From an uncultured Saprospiraceae bacterium (GTDB taxonomy: Bacteria; Bacteroidota; Bacteroidia; Chitinophagales; Saprospiraceae), in assembly GCA_938001865.1 (NCBI GenBank), contig CALLAW010000043.1:33700-97699 (forward strand): a DNA stretch of 64,000 nucleotides, given 5' to 3'. Positions within the stretch are counted from its first letter, which is position 1. Each line of letters opens with the position of its first letter. Shown in pieces: positions 10,001-20,561 of the stretch. The notes beneath the pieces were generated by a model. That model worked only from the letters and a program-made list of their open reading frames with translations, did not search any database and was not told the origin of the DNA. The translations under genes were made by a program, and so were the position numbers.

Positions 10001-10409
10001 CATTGAGGAAGCTACTAAGATGGAGGTAACCTCATTTGAGAGTGTTATATTATGGGGGAGTTCTACAGGTCAATTTACGTCCACTCCATTGCCATTCATG
10101 GCGCAGCAAGCACCACTACTAGATGCTGCAGTAGTAGATATTAACAATGATAACATTGATGATATCATTCTTTGCGGTAATATTATTGATACAGAACCAG
10201 AAACTCCATCATATGATTCTGGTAAGGGTGTAATTATCATAGGTAACAAAGAGAAGAATGTCACCGCAGAATACAATGTGACAAAAACAGGGCTATACTT
10301 TAATAATAACTCCCGCCATATCAATACGATAAGACTTGCTGGGGGTCAGAATGGATTGATCTATATGCCTAATAATGGACCGGCTCAGCTCTATTTGGAT
10401 AGGCCATAG
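7095..10409 (+). CDS. FG-GAP/VCBS repeat lipoprotein with ASPIC/UnbV domain
   Basis: 1104 residues. The signal peptide ends in a lipobox (LLIGC), so this is probably an outer membrane lipoprotein. Many FG-GAP/VCBS beta-propeller blades are visible through Asp-rich calcium loops such as DIDNDGLAD, DINEDGYLD, DYDKDGDLD and DLDNDGDLD. They flank an ASPIC/UnbV (CRTAC1-type) domain at about residues 512-592. A second propeller series follows (DFNGDNKDD, DADKDGDLD, DYNNDGRQD). Such proteins are common in Bacteroidota and often sit with SusC/D nutrient-uptake genes, but no SusC/D pair is adjacent here. There is no T9SS C-terminal domain. Substrate or partner is unknown. Confidence 0.9.
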   Translation: MISSIRCAVLTCIAIILLIGCQSGDYNSKLTTGKMVSLPATATGVHFTNTVKESAKRNSRYFDYFYNGSGVAIGDIDNDGLADIFFTGNDSPNILYKNKGQMQFEDITVTAGVSSRNRWATGVNMIDINEDGYLDIYVGYGGVSIDPSDKIDEFWINNGDGTFTNKIKELGLDFISNTMHTSFFDYDKDGDLDLWVNTHGNFNGKVLDYYKQVKNMPESQRTQITSKLFRNNDGIFTDVSFDAGIYDITFGLGLATTDLNNDGLLDVYVANDYFLQDYMYINQGNGKFVNELNQRVDHSSYFSMGCDVADINNDMIQDIVVVDMTPEDHVRNKRLMESMDTKQFNTLVNDFKFNRQYMYNSLQFGVSGGYFNEVGKAFGISQSDWSWAALLLDLDNDTYKDLYIGNGYLRDTKDNDFRALINEDKKKLSLMTEEMFREYLSKVPSQPIPNKIFRNQKGEGFEDLTYTWGEGTPTFSNGAAYADLDNDGDLDLVINNINKKASILENQLSNNNFIGVTLKNTNNPSGVFNSKIKIYTQGKSQEYEYYFSRGYLSSVDHRITAGIGDMTVDSIVINWLDGTNSLISKPEINTYHVYDKSTLQRLPNRVENEKSQFLNITAEVPDFSVFHRENVFDDFKREILLPHKYSTLGPAVGVADFNGDNKDDIFIGSSKGYFSKVLIQEGNKFVISSLDNSTDAEDIGTLIFDADKDGDLDIVAHTGGGGDYYQQPDLLHDRLYLNDGEGNFSEKNGAFPKTVIGSNMASVAIDIDNDQDSDIWVFGRNKPGEYPKKENSYLLRNNNGVFTDITPEALKNNLPGMITDAELIDYNNDGRQDILITSEWDKPMVLISLTDEPYFELNQVDALHSKKGWWQSITKGDFNGDGVTDYLLGNMGVNNKFQPSEKKPLGVMANDFDNSGTLDIVLTKKYKEKTVPVRGKECSTEQMPFLEAKFPTYSLFANSSIEEILGEESIEEATKMEVTSFESVILWGSSTGQFTSTPLPFMAQQAPLLDAAVVDINNDNIDDIILCGNIIDTEPETPSYDSGKGVIIIGNKEKNVTAEYNVTKTGLYFNNNSRHINTIRLAGGQNGLIYMPNNGPAQLYLDRP

Positions 10410-11121
10410 ACCTTAGAGAAGATAATACTTATTCCATCCTAATTGAATTTGGTTAGGTGACTTACTTGATGACTCAAGTATCTTTTGGTTCATGATATGT
10501 GGGATGTCTAATTCACTGTTGATCATTTTCATAATACACTGTTTGGAGTATATGACGATGTTGAATTACTCTTTTACGATTGGCTAATTTCAAAAATTCA
10601 TTACCAAACCACATTGCCAGAATTTTTAACAAGCCTGAGGATGCGACCTAAGTAATAAATATTTACAGGTGGCGGATATCTGACTTCAGCAATAAAATTG
10701 AGTTTCTTAAGCGCTATGACTCTGCACTCTCCTACTCTAGGTAAACAAATGAATGTATAGTTTCAGTTGAGACTCATCATTCTACCTGTATATACTATTA
10801 CTCAGTACTACTATCTATTGATATCGTTTACTTTCTCCTCGTTTAGTAATCTTTAATGGTATATCTATTTAGTAAGGGCACTTAGCATCCACCGCAAGCT
10901 TCCGAGCCAATTTAATACATATTATAGCCAAGAGTGAAGTCCTATTTTAACTTTATGAGTAATTCGACATTAAACAACTCCTCTCTCATTTTATGAGAGA
11001 GTGTGGACATTATTTACACAATACACTTGCGATCAAAACCTTGAAATAACATAATAGCTTTGAATGAGAGCTGTGTATCTATTCCTCATTGAATGTTTAC
11101 TGACTGAGGCTATATAAAAGA
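10410..11121. other. Gene-poor gap with one hairpin
   Basis: About 710 bases with no convincing coding frame on either strand. The only clear structure is a perfect inverted repeat at 10981-11001 (CTCTCTCAT, three-base spacer, ATGAGAGAG). It has no T-tract, so it does not look like an intrinsic terminator. I see no tRNA, repeat array or mobile-element end here. Confidence 0.6.
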
Positions 11122-11155
11122 AAAAAGGCTTCCAATATTGATTGGAAACCTTTTT
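11122..11155 (-). terminator. Intrinsic terminator after tRNA-Ser
   Basis: Reading leftward, AAAAAGG then TTCCAAT pairs with ATTGGAA then CCTTTTT around an ATTG-type loop, ending in T-runs on both strands. It lies about 14 bases past the tRNA-Ser 3' end and could work in both directions. Confidence 0.8.
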
Positions 11156-11168
11156 GTCTTAATTACTG

Positions 11169-11256
11169 CGGAAGAAGAGGGATTCGAACCCCCGGTACGC
11201 GTAAACGTACGCTAGTTTTCAAGACTAGTGCATTAAACCAGCTCTGCCATTCTTCC
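11169..11256 (-). tRNA. tRNA-Ser (anticodon TGA)
   Basis: On the minus strand a 7-bp acceptor stem GGAAGAA/TTCTTCC encloses a D arm, an anticodon arm with loop CTTGAAA (anticodon TGA, reading UCA-type Ser codons), a long variable arm typical of tRNA-Ser, and the T loop GGTTCGAATCC. The discriminator base is G. CCA is not encoded (CAG follows). Confidence 0.95.
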
Positions 11257-11269
11257 GTTGAATGAGGTG

Positions 11270-11277
11270 CAAATTTA
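11270..11277 (-). promoter_or_regulatory. Promoter -7 box of tRNA-Ser
   Basis: Reading leftward, TAAATTTG matches TAnnTTTG and sits 14 bases before the tRNA 5' end. This would give a very short leader. Confidence 0.55.
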
Positions 11278-11328
11278 CATGCATTCTCGAGTAATAAAAA
11301 TTAAATTAAGGGAAAAATATGAAATAAA

Positions 11329-12258
11329 TTATTGAATAGCGATTGAATCAAGAGTGATCGCAGCCCCGCCAAGTATTCCACCACCATTGTCGATGTTTGA
11401 GTGTTCGATTACAGGTTCAATAATAGTGTTCGAAGCAGAGATAAATCCACCGCCACTTTTCAAATATTTATAATAATCTTCTGTAATATTCCAAAGATAA
11501 AAATAGACATGTTTTTGAAGTCTATTCCCATTGAATCCAAATTGATTACCATCTATTGAAATATTGAACATTACTGAATTTTCATTTGATTTTTGAAGAT
11601 CAATTAATAGACCTTGAGAATCATTTGTAATTCTCATGCCATTGGGTGCATTGTATATCTCATTGACAGTATATGGATTATATTCATTGTTGTACTGTAC
11701 AATGGTATTATCAAATGAAACGTTTCGAGAGACTGGTAATACGAGATAGTAATCTCCATTTGACTCCTCCTTGAACGTTACTGAAACATCATAAGAATAA
11801 TTATAGTAACCAATAGTAGCTTCTGCATTATGGTCTTCTATGAATTGTATTTCGCTAAAGCGTTCTTTGAATGGAATCTCAACCTTTGAATATGCAGATT
11901 TGATCTCTTGATTATTCTTATGTATCACATTGAGACTGTAGTCAATTCCCTCTGCTAATTTAAAGTCAGTTAAAGTGAACTTTTCGTCAGAGTAATCTAG
12001 TGTCCTAGTCCAATCAGAAGTTCCTATTGATACTTCTACTTCTTGGTCTGATAATATTGTAGGAATCCTTCCAGAATATGCAGATTCTGCACTTTTTATG
12101 GACACTGATGGATATTCGTTATTTTTGAGGACTGATTCTACATAGATGATTGTCCCAGCATCCTCAACTAGTTCATTACCGTCTACAGGTGTGACACAAG
12201 CTGAGTTACATAGGATTACACCTATAAATAAAAATAATATAAAGTAAAATTTATTCAA
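11329..12258 (-). CDS. DUF4249-type lipoprotein
   Basis: 309 residues. The signal peptide ends in CNSAC, a likely lipobox, so it is probably anchored in the outer membrane. The start of the mature protein (VESVLKNNEYPSVSIKSAESAYS) and the beta-rich body fit the DUF4249 family. In Bacteroidota that family is usually encoded right after a TonB-dependent receptor and is thought to act as its surface partner. Here it follows the STN-containing receptor by 92 bases in the same direction. The ligand is unknown, and family assignment is by recognition of pattern rather than by search. Confidence 0.75.
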   Translation of the reverse strand: MNKFYFILFLFIGVILCNSACVTPVDGNELVEDAGTIIYVESVLKNNEYPSVSIKSAESAYSGRIPTILSDQEVEVSIGTSDWTRTLDYSDEKFTLTDFKLAEGIDYSLNVIHKNNQEIKSAYSKVEIPFKERFSEIQFIEDHNAEATIGYYNYSYDVSVTFKEESNGDYYLVLPVSRNVSFDNTIVQYNNEYNPYTVNEIYNAPNGMRITNDSQGLLIDLQKSNENSVMFNISIDGNQFGFNGNRLQKHVYFYLWNITEDYYKYLKSGGGFISASNTIIEPVIEHSNIDNGGGILGGAAITLDSIAIQ

Positions 12259-12350
12259 AAAACCTAATTTCCGTTTGCTTATTACTTCAAAAGTACAAAA
12301 TTCTCACTACTTTAATACAAACTTTAACACTCTATAACTCCAAATATGAG

Positions 12351-14993
12351 TTAAAACTGAACATTTACCGAGAGTGACGGTATAATAGGAAGTATCGAGA
12401 ACTCTCTTAATGTGCTTCCTCCATTCACTGGTATTACGTCCAAAAAGAATGGATTAGGTCTGTTGTAGGCATTATAAGCTCCCAGACTGAACTTAATATT
12501 GGCCCACTCTACATCATTATAAAAATTAAATGCAAAGTCCAACCGATGAAAAGGCGATAACCTATGTCCATTGATCTCATCAAATATCAGATTAATCTCT
12601 CCATCCTCTATGGTTGAAAACTGAGGAAGCGTCGTGGCATTACCTGACGCATACACCCAATTTGCAGCTATCTCTGCATTATCATTGATTCGATACAAAA
12701 GTGTAGTCTTAATCGAATGACGCCGATCGTATCTGTAAGGGAATGTTCTACCCAAATTTAGATCTTCAAACGTTCGGTTAGAGTATGACAGAGTATAATT
12801 AAGTTGTGCAATGAGCTTTCCTAGCTTTTTGTTTATACTTGTTTCTATCCCATAAGCTCTGCCCTCTCCTACAGGTATTAGGAATTCCCAGTTTGAGTTT
12901 TGTGAGATATTGATATTTGCACCAGCGTTGAAGTTGGTGAGATTATTCAGAATCCGATAATAAGCCTCTATTGCAAAATCTACCTTAGGTGTGAATGGTT
13001 TTAATACTCCAATATTGAACAATGATGAGACCTGTGGTGCTATCAAGTCGGTTGTTGGCACCCAAATGTCTAATGGCCAACCAAGTGAAGTAGTTGAGAT
13101 TCGATGGCTAAATTGGCTCAATCTACTATATGACACTCTTAATTGAGTATTACCTACCATTTGGAGTAGACTCAACCTTGGCTCAGGAGTAAAGTATGCC
13201 TTGCCAGACTCAGCTAAGTGCATAGCTTGATTAAGGCCTATTGATAAGACACTTCCTTTTCCGTATTTAATATCATATTGACCATATAACCTAAACTCAC
13301 TTCCACGGAGCCTAGCGTTTTCAAAATTTTGACTAAATTCTGTAGAAGTTGGAATCCTTCCGTCAAATATTATTGGTGAATCTTCAGTAGCAGAAAGTAC
13401 TCCTGGGCTGAATAAATGCGACACTGAGTGTAGTCCAATACTCAGTGTATTGCCAGAATTATACACCTTATCATAATCTAGCTGCAAACCAAGATCTCTA
13501 ACTCGTGAGTCAAAGTATCCACCGTCATACGTCAATTTTTCTTTGTCAAATTCATCTAGCGAAGTGACACTAAACAACTCAAATACTTCTAGATTATAAT
13601 CAGTCAAGTAAAGATTTGTTCTTAAAAATGACGACTTACTCATTGCGCTATTCCACTTAATTGCAGCCAATGAATTATTACTATTGTACGTAAATAAGCG
13701 ATTCGTCGTGACTAAATCCATATCGATATTTCCCTCTGAGGTAATATCCGTAATGAAGCTATCCGATCCATTAAATAAGCTGACAAAAAGCCGGTTATTC
13801 TCGTTTATCTTAAAGTTTACCTTGGCGAAAATGTCATAAAACCTATACTTGCGATCTCCAAAAGTATTAGATTGTTGATTAATCACATTGGAAAGAGATG
13901 AAATAAATGGATCTAGGAATGTCCTTCTCCCTGAGATAATAAAAGAGGACTTGCCTTTTTCAATTGGACCTTCAAGTGAGAATTTTCCAGTAATGGTTCC
14001 TATACCTACCTCTCCTCCGAATTCATTGATATTCCCCTCTTTGGTTCTAATATCGGTTACTGACGCTAATCGACCTCCAAACTTTGCAGGAAACGAACTC
14101 TTATGCAACACACTATTCTTAATTGCATAGTTATTAAAGGTCGAAAAGAGTCCCAATGCATGATTAACTTGATAAATTGGCACTCCATCCAGTAAAAATA
14201 AATTGTGTTCAACATTGCCACCTCTGACACTGATCCCTCCCACTCCATCTGCACCTGTCGTGACTCCTGGTGTCAATTGGATGTACCTAAGTACATCTGA
14301 CTCGCCTGCAAGAGGCACCATAGCTGAAAGAAGTTTCACAGGTACATCAATCGTATTGTGTACACTGACTTCTTTGTTAATTGGATCATCTAAAATCAAC
14401 ACCTCATTCAACTGAGTGATTGGAATTAGTTCGATTACAATTGATGTATCTTTAGAGAGGTCAAGATCTACTATATCTAGCTGATAACCGATGTAAGAAT
14501 AGTAAATGTGGTTTTCACCTACAGGAACAGTAATATTGTAATATCCATAGTCATTAGATGCTGTACCTATAGTCTTGTCATATGTATATACACTTGCATA
14601 TGGTAGTACTTCTCCTGTAAGTTTATCCGTAATGATACCACTGACTGTAACTTCTCCTTTTACATCATCAGGTTGAATGAGTGACTGTTGTATTACTATC
14701 TGATTGCCAACGATAGAATATTTCAAATCTGTGTCGAGCAGCATATAATCAATAATCTGTCCTACAGTCTTACTCCGAGCAGTAAGAGTAACGACTTTGT
14801 CTTTTGGAATTATATCCGTGTTATATGCGATATTTACACCACTCTTCTTTGACAAACTTACAAGAGCTTCTTCTAGCAGCATCCCTTCTGCAAAGTAGAC
14901 AACCTTCTTTTCATCAGGTAGTACGGTCTGAGCATATCCCGTGATCTTGACTAGACTTAATAATAGGCAACACAAGATAATATTTCGCATCAT
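12351..14993 (-). CDS. TonB-dependent outer membrane receptor with STN signalling domain
   Basis: 880 residues. After a signal peptide (ending TGYAQ) comes an STN/secretin-like domain (about 30-95: FAEGMLLEEALVSLSKKSGV). Then come a CarboxypepD_reg-like beta-sandwich (about 115-200: VSGIITDKLTGEVLPYASVY), a plug (GGISVRGGNVEHNLFLLDGVPIY) and a beta-barrel ending in aromatic SVNVQF. The STN domain is the part that talks to a FecR-type anti-sigma factor in transducer receptors, and FecR- and sigma-like genes lie directly upstream. It should import a substrate that also triggers its own expression. The substrate is not evident. An alternative start is the second Met. Confidence 0.92.
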   Translation of the reverse strand: MMRNIILCCLLLSLVKITGYAQTVLPDEKKVVYFAEGMLLEEALVSLSKKSGVNIAYNTDIIPKDKVVTLTARSKTVGQIIDYMLLDTDLKYSIVGNQIVIQQSLIQPDDVKGEVTVSGIITDKLTGEVLPYASVYTYDKTIGTASNDYGYYNITVPVGENHIYYSYIGYQLDIVDLDLSKDTSIVIELIPITQLNEVLILDDPINKEVSVHNTIDVPVKLLSAMVPLAGESDVLRYIQLTPGVTTGADGVGGISVRGGNVEHNLFLLDGVPIYQVNHALGLFSTFNNYAIKNSVLHKSSFPAKFGGRLASVTDIRTKEGNINEFGGEVGIGTITGKFSLEGPIEKGKSSFIISGRRTFLDPFISSLSNVINQQSNTFGDRKYRFYDIFAKVNFKINENNRLFVSLFNGSDSFITDITSEGNIDMDLVTTNRLFTYNSNNSLAAIKWNSAMSKSSFLRTNLYLTDYNLEVFELFSVTSLDEFDKEKLTYDGGYFDSRVRDLGLQLDYDKVYNSGNTLSIGLHSVSHLFSPGVLSATEDSPIIFDGRIPTSTEFSQNFENARLRGSEFRLYGQYDIKYGKGSVLSIGLNQAMHLAESGKAYFTPEPRLSLLQMVGNTQLRVSYSRLSQFSHRISTTSLGWPLDIWVPTTDLIAPQVSSLFNIGVLKPFTPKVDFAIEAYYRILNNLTNFNAGANINISQNSNWEFLIPVGEGRAYGIETSINKKLGKLIAQLNYTLSYSNRTFEDLNLGRTFPYRYDRRHSIKTTLLYRINDNAEIAANWVYASGNATTLPQFSTIEDGEINLIFDEINGHRLSPFHRLDFAFNFYNDVEWANIKFSLGAYNAYNRPNPFFLDVIPVNGGSTLREFSILPIIPSLSVNVQF

Positions 14994-15087
14994 ATGATTA
15001 AGTAACTATTTAGAGTTACATGCTCAAAAATACTAAGTATCTAATAGTAAAACGAAAAAAAGAAAATTAATTGAGAGGTACACTTTA

Positions 15088-16071
15088 TTAGTGCTGAATA
15101 GTATAGTTAATCTCGTCAACCTTGTTGATCTCTAGATCAAATGAAACCTCCAATGTCTTAAGGATATTATCAAGACTCTGGTTGTCGAGTACAGCAGAAG
15201 TAAAGTTCAAATCTGAAGGCAGATTCTCTTTACCAGTAAATGTGACATTATAAAATTGCTCTAGACGAGTAACAACCTCAAGTAAAGGTGTATCTATAAA
15301 CGAGAGTGTACCGTTAGCAAAGTCTAATAATCCCTGATCGACTTCAGTAGACTTCGCTACACTCCCATTCGCTATGTTGTGTACGATCTTGCTTCCTGGT
15401 ATGCACTTGATGACCTTACCATCATACTCATAATTAATACTTCCTTCATAGAGATTAATTACAATATCGTCGTCACTATGCTCTGCGGCGAATTTTGTGC
15501 CTGTAACTACAATATCACCATCACCCATACTCATCACAAATGGAACCTTAGAAGATTCGACATCTACTACGACTTGACCATCATTGAGATTAATATTTCT
15601 ATTATCAGCACTGAATGAATTGTCTACTTCTAACTTAGCTCCAGGAAATAGGAACAGATTGGACCCATCTACTAGGACAAATTCTTGAGGCGAATTACCA
15701 TCATTATAATAAGTAATCGTATCTGAAGGATATAAAAACCAAGCTCCTATCAACAGAGCTGCACTTGCAGCAATTCCTGTAAGATATTGAACACGGTTAC
15801 TTCGGAATTTTACAACTTTAGTTTCTGTAGTTACCTTTGCTGTTGGTTCCAGATTTGCGATTCTATCTTGGAATGACTTGAACCCACTCTTAGGGTCAAA
15901 CGTAACATCTGTTTTGTATGCATCAGCTGAATTCCAAATCTGACTGAGTTCAGATTCAATGGCGCTAATGTTAGCACTATTGTAACCACCATTGGCGCTG
16001 TTTGATTCAGCAGCGATATCTTCCGAGAGGGATGATATTAAATTGGTAATATGTGTATTTTTATTCAACAT
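15088..16071 (-). CDS. FecR-family anti-sigma factor
   Basis: 327 residues. A cytoplasmic N-terminal part of about 93 residues is followed by one membrane segment (about 94-113: YLTGIAASAALLIGAWFLYP). A periplasmic FecR domain follows (GNSPQEFVLVDGSNLFLFPG, then GDGDIVVTGTKFAAE), with a C-terminal DUF4974/STN-like domain (about 255-325). It probably holds the sigma factor encoded 44 bases upstream at the membrane until the TonB receptor signals. The layout is the standard FecR plan with the Bacteroidota C-terminal extension. Confidence 0.92.
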   Translation of the reverse strand: MLNKNTHITNLISSLSEDIAAESNSANGGYNSANISAIESELSQIWNSADAYKTDVTFDPKSGFKSFQDRIANLEPTAKVTTETKVVKFRSNRVQYLTGIAASAALLIGAWFLYPSDTITYYNDGNSPQEFVLVDGSNLFLFPGAKLEVDNSFSADNRNINLNDGQVVVDVESSKVPFVMSMGDGDIVVTGTKFAAEHSDDDIVINLYEGSINYEYDGKVIKCIPGSKIVHNIANGSVAKSTEVDQGLLDFANGTLSFIDTPLLEVVTRLEQFYNVTFTGKENLPSDLNFTSAVLDNQSLDNILKTLEVSFDLEINKVDEINYTIQH

Positions 16072-16115
16072 TCAGATGTAAGACTCTCTAAAAGTAGGTT
16101 ACCCCTATTTAAAAA

Positions 16116-16661
16116 TCAAATATTTGCAAAGTTTTTCATATCACTACGCAAAATACGTAGTGCTTTGGAGATTTGATTTTCTACAGTTTTAGTAGAAATA
16201 TCCAATTTATCCCCTATTTCCTTATAGCTCATGAGATCGAAACGTGACATTACAAATACGAGTCTACACTTTTCAGGTAACCCATCAATTACTTTTGTAA
16301 TATGTTGTTCTAATTCCGTTTTTTCAATAATGTCTTGTGCATCGGGATTATTATCTGAGGTTGATTTTACTGCATCAATATCTTCGATTTGTACGCGTTG
16401 CGATCTTATCCAATTCAGAGATTTGTTTACGATAGATCTTTGTAGGTAACCAATCAAAGAGGTATTAATATTAAGATTTTCTCTTTTCTTCCATATATCT
16501 ACTAACAAATCCTGTACCAAGTCTTCTGCAATCTTCGAATCTTTAACATATCTGATTGCTCTGAGACAAAGTTGCTGATAGTAATGCTCATAGATCATAG
16601 ACATCGCCTTCTCACCATTCTGTGGTAACTCTACTAATATGTCATTGTCTATACCTGCCAA
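16116..16661 (-). CDS. ECF RNA polymerase sigma factor, FecI-like
   Basis: 181 residues. Region 2 (about 25-65: IRYVKDSKIAEDLVQDLLVD) and region 4 (about 128-172: LPEKCRLVFVMSRFDLMSYK, with the helix-turn-helix LDISTKTVENQI) are both present, without region 3. It is the first gene of a leftward set (sigma, anti-sigma, TonB receptor, DUF4249 lipoprotein), which it probably transcribes on receptor signalling. Confidence 0.94.
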   Translation of the reverse strand: MAGIDNDILVELPQNGEKAMSMIYEHYYQQLCLRAIRYVKDSKIAEDLVQDLLVDIWKKRENLNINTSLIGYLQRSIVNKSLNWIRSQRVQIEDIDAVKSTSDNNPDAQDIIEKTELEQHITKVIDGLPEKCRLVFVMSRFDLMSYKEIGDKLDISTKTVENQISKALRILRSDMKNFANI

Positions 16662-16778
16662 AAGTTTTATTTTAATTATTCAATTCTTAGGTTTTTAATC
16701 AGTGTTGGCTCTGCGATGAACTATTTTGGCTAATTTCACCTTTAATATTTTCATTTATAAAAATAAAAAAACCTCTTT

Positions 16779-17579
16779 ATGCAGACTTTCCACTTAATCA
16801 AAGCCCTAGTTATTACATTGCTCCTTACTTCTTTATACGCATGTAATCAGAAAAGTAATGAAAATGTTAACAAAAAATCAGTAAATCCACAATCAGCAAT
16901 AAATAGTGAGCTAAAAATTACCAATTTTTCGAAATCACCATTATTTGATGATGCGAAACTAACAAATATGGTTTATAAGGACGGTTCCTTTTCGTTTAAA
17001 GTTGATGGTGACTCTTATGAGCTCGGGTCTGAGACTACAGATGCAGAGAACAAAATGTGTGCTAATTCTGGCAAGGGACAACACATCCACCTTATTGTAA
17101 ATGATAATCCTTATTCAGCGCAGTATACTTCTGAGTTTGATTTCGATATCCCAGATGGAGAGCATTATCTCCTTGCATTTCTAAGCAGATCTTATCATGA
17201 AAGTATCAAGAGCCCTACTGCACGTATAGCAAAGAAAGTCGTAATAAATAATAAATCAATCAGCTCTAGTGAAGACATCACAGAGTCTATGCTCTTCTAC
17301 AGTAGACCTAAGGGGACATATGTAGGCGATGACACTAAAAAAGTGATGCTTGATTATTATCTGCTCAACCCAGTACAAGGGCAGTATGTAGTAGCAAAGA
17401 TTAATGGTGAAGTCAAAGAATTGAAAAAATGGAGACCATACTTCATAGAAGGACTACCAATGGGTCAAAATACAATTGAACTTACGCTAGTAAATGCAGA
17501 CGGAAGCAAAGTAGATACACCTCTCAATCCTGTAACGAGGACATTTACATTAAAGGCAAATCCAGAAGAAAACATGTAA
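16779..17579 (+). CDS. Conserved Bacteroidota lipoprotein, function unknown
   Basis: 266 residues. The signal peptide ends with lipobox LYAC, and a low-complexity Asn/Lys/Ser linker follows. The body contains MCANSGKGQHIHLIVNDNPY and DGEHYLLAFLSRSYHESIK. The histidine-rich GQHIHLI strand resembles DUF4399-like domains, where a similar motif occurs. Near-identical proteins are, as I recall, annotated as phosphopeptide-binding in Bacteroidota, but nothing in the sequence proves that. It is transcribed away from the sigma gene and is probably a single-gene unit. Any link to the TonB locus is speculative. Confidence 0.8.
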   Translation: MQTFHLIKALVITLLLTSLYACNQKSNENVNKKSVNPQSAINSELKITNFSKSPLFDDAKLTNMVYKDGSFSFKVDGDSYELGSETTDAENKMCANSGKGQHIHLIVNDNPYSAQYTSEFDFDIPDGEHYLLAFLSRSYHESIKSPTARIAKKVVINNKSISSSEDITESMLFYSRPKGTYVGDDTKKVMLDYYLLNPVQGQYVVAKINGEVKELKKWRPYFIEGLPMGQNTIELTLVNADGSKVDTPLNPVTRTFTLKANPEENM

Positions 17580-17620
17580 AAAAAGTAGCAGAATTAGATC
17601 ATGATATCTCATGAGTATGT

Positions 17621-17628
17621 TACATTTG
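17621..17628 (+). promoter_or_regulatory. Promoter -7 box of tRNA-His
   Basis: TACATTTG matches TAnnTTTG exactly and lies about 60 bases before tRNA-His. No clear -33 TTG is seen. Confidence 0.45.
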
Positions 17629-17689
17629 CAACACTTTAGTAAATTCTTTGTCATGGGATTATCTATTCTACGATCAAAGACTCTAAATG

Positions 17690-17763
17690 GTGGTTGTAGC
17701 TCAGTTGGTTAGAGCATCGGTTTGTGGTACCGAGGGCCGCCGGTTCGAATCCGGTCTTCCACC
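17690..17763 (+). tRNA. tRNA-His (anticodon GTG)
   Basis: The cloverleaf has anticodon loop TTTGTGG (anticodon GTG), a D arm with AGTTGGTTAGA and a T arm GGTTCGAATCC. A G at 17689 can supply the extra G-1 opposite C73. The acceptor stem GTGGTTG/CTTCCAC has two adjacent T-T mismatches (positions 5-68 and 6-67), where a normal stem would pair. CCA is not encoded. Confidence 0.93.
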
Positions 17764-17773
17764 CTGACAGATT

Positions 17774-17808
17774 AGAAGGCTTCGCAGTAGCGAGGCCTTC
17801 TTTTGTTT
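17774..17808 (+). terminator. Intrinsic terminator after tRNA-His
   Basis: AGAAGGC with TCGC pairs with GCGA and GCCTTCT around a short loop, followed by TTTTGTTTT. It begins 11 bases past the tRNA. Confidence 0.85.
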
Positions 17809-18039
17809 TATTTGGTAGCATTTACTACTTGTAAGTAAATGGGATACACATTCATTATAAAACAGATGTTTCGCAACAAACCATTCTTGTCATCAAGACG
17901 CTACTTACTCGGATGGATGAATCTCACCTCTGTCATCTGCACAACTCAGAAAATGTGAAAGGATTTTTTCCACTTATTGATTTTACACATTGTATCTTTC
18001 CATCCGATCAGACTTTCAATCTCTTTTTCATTAGTATAA

Positions 18040-20070
<2,031 letters not shown>

Positions 20071-20079
20071 TCTATTGTT

Positions 20080-20541
20080 ATGAACAAAATACTAAGGATA
20101 CAATCTACTTTATTAAAATTCCCCTTTGGGAAGTATCTCTTCTCTAAGACTGTAGCTCGGATGGCTCCTTACTTCAAGACTATCAATCCAATCATTGACC
20201 ATCTAGAGCACAACAAGATAAGCGTCTCGATGCGTAAGCGTCCCGCCGTGTACAATCATATTAAGACCGTCCACGCGATCGCTTGTTGCAATCTTTGTGA
20301 GTTTGCGGCTGGCATCTGTATGGAGGCATCTATACCCAAGCATCGAAGGTGGATACCAACTGGTATGGATGTAGCATACGTAGCGCTTGCCGATAATCAC
20401 CTTATTGCAAGTTGTGATCTCAGCGATACAGATTGGAATCAGTGTGATGAAGTGCCTTGTAAGGTATCAGTAAAGACTATTGACGGCAAAGAGGTCGTCA
20501 CTGCCACGATCTACATGAAAGTCTCAGATAAAAAACGGTAA
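20080..20541 (+). CDS. DUF4442 hotdog-fold protein (putative thioesterase)
   Basis: 153 residues. The pattern FPFGKYLFSKTVARMAPYFK, then ISVSMRKRPAVYNHIKTVHA, then NLCEFAAGICM fits the DUF4442 hotdog family. Its central helix normally follows an H-A-x-x-x-C/N-L stretch, here VHAIACCNLCE. Such proteins are thought to act on acyl-CoA thioesters. Its close linkage to the FadH-like gene supports a lipid role, but the reaction is not established. Confidence 0.82.
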   Translation: MNKILRIQSTLLKFPFGKYLFSKTVARMAPYFKTINPIIDHLEHNKISVSMRKRPAVYNHIKTVHAIACCNLCEFAAGICMEASIPKHRRWIPTGMDVAYVALADNHLIASCDLSDTDWNQCDEVPCKVSVKTIDGKEVVTATIYMKVSDKKR

Positions 20542-20561
20542 TACTACGAGCAAACAATTAT

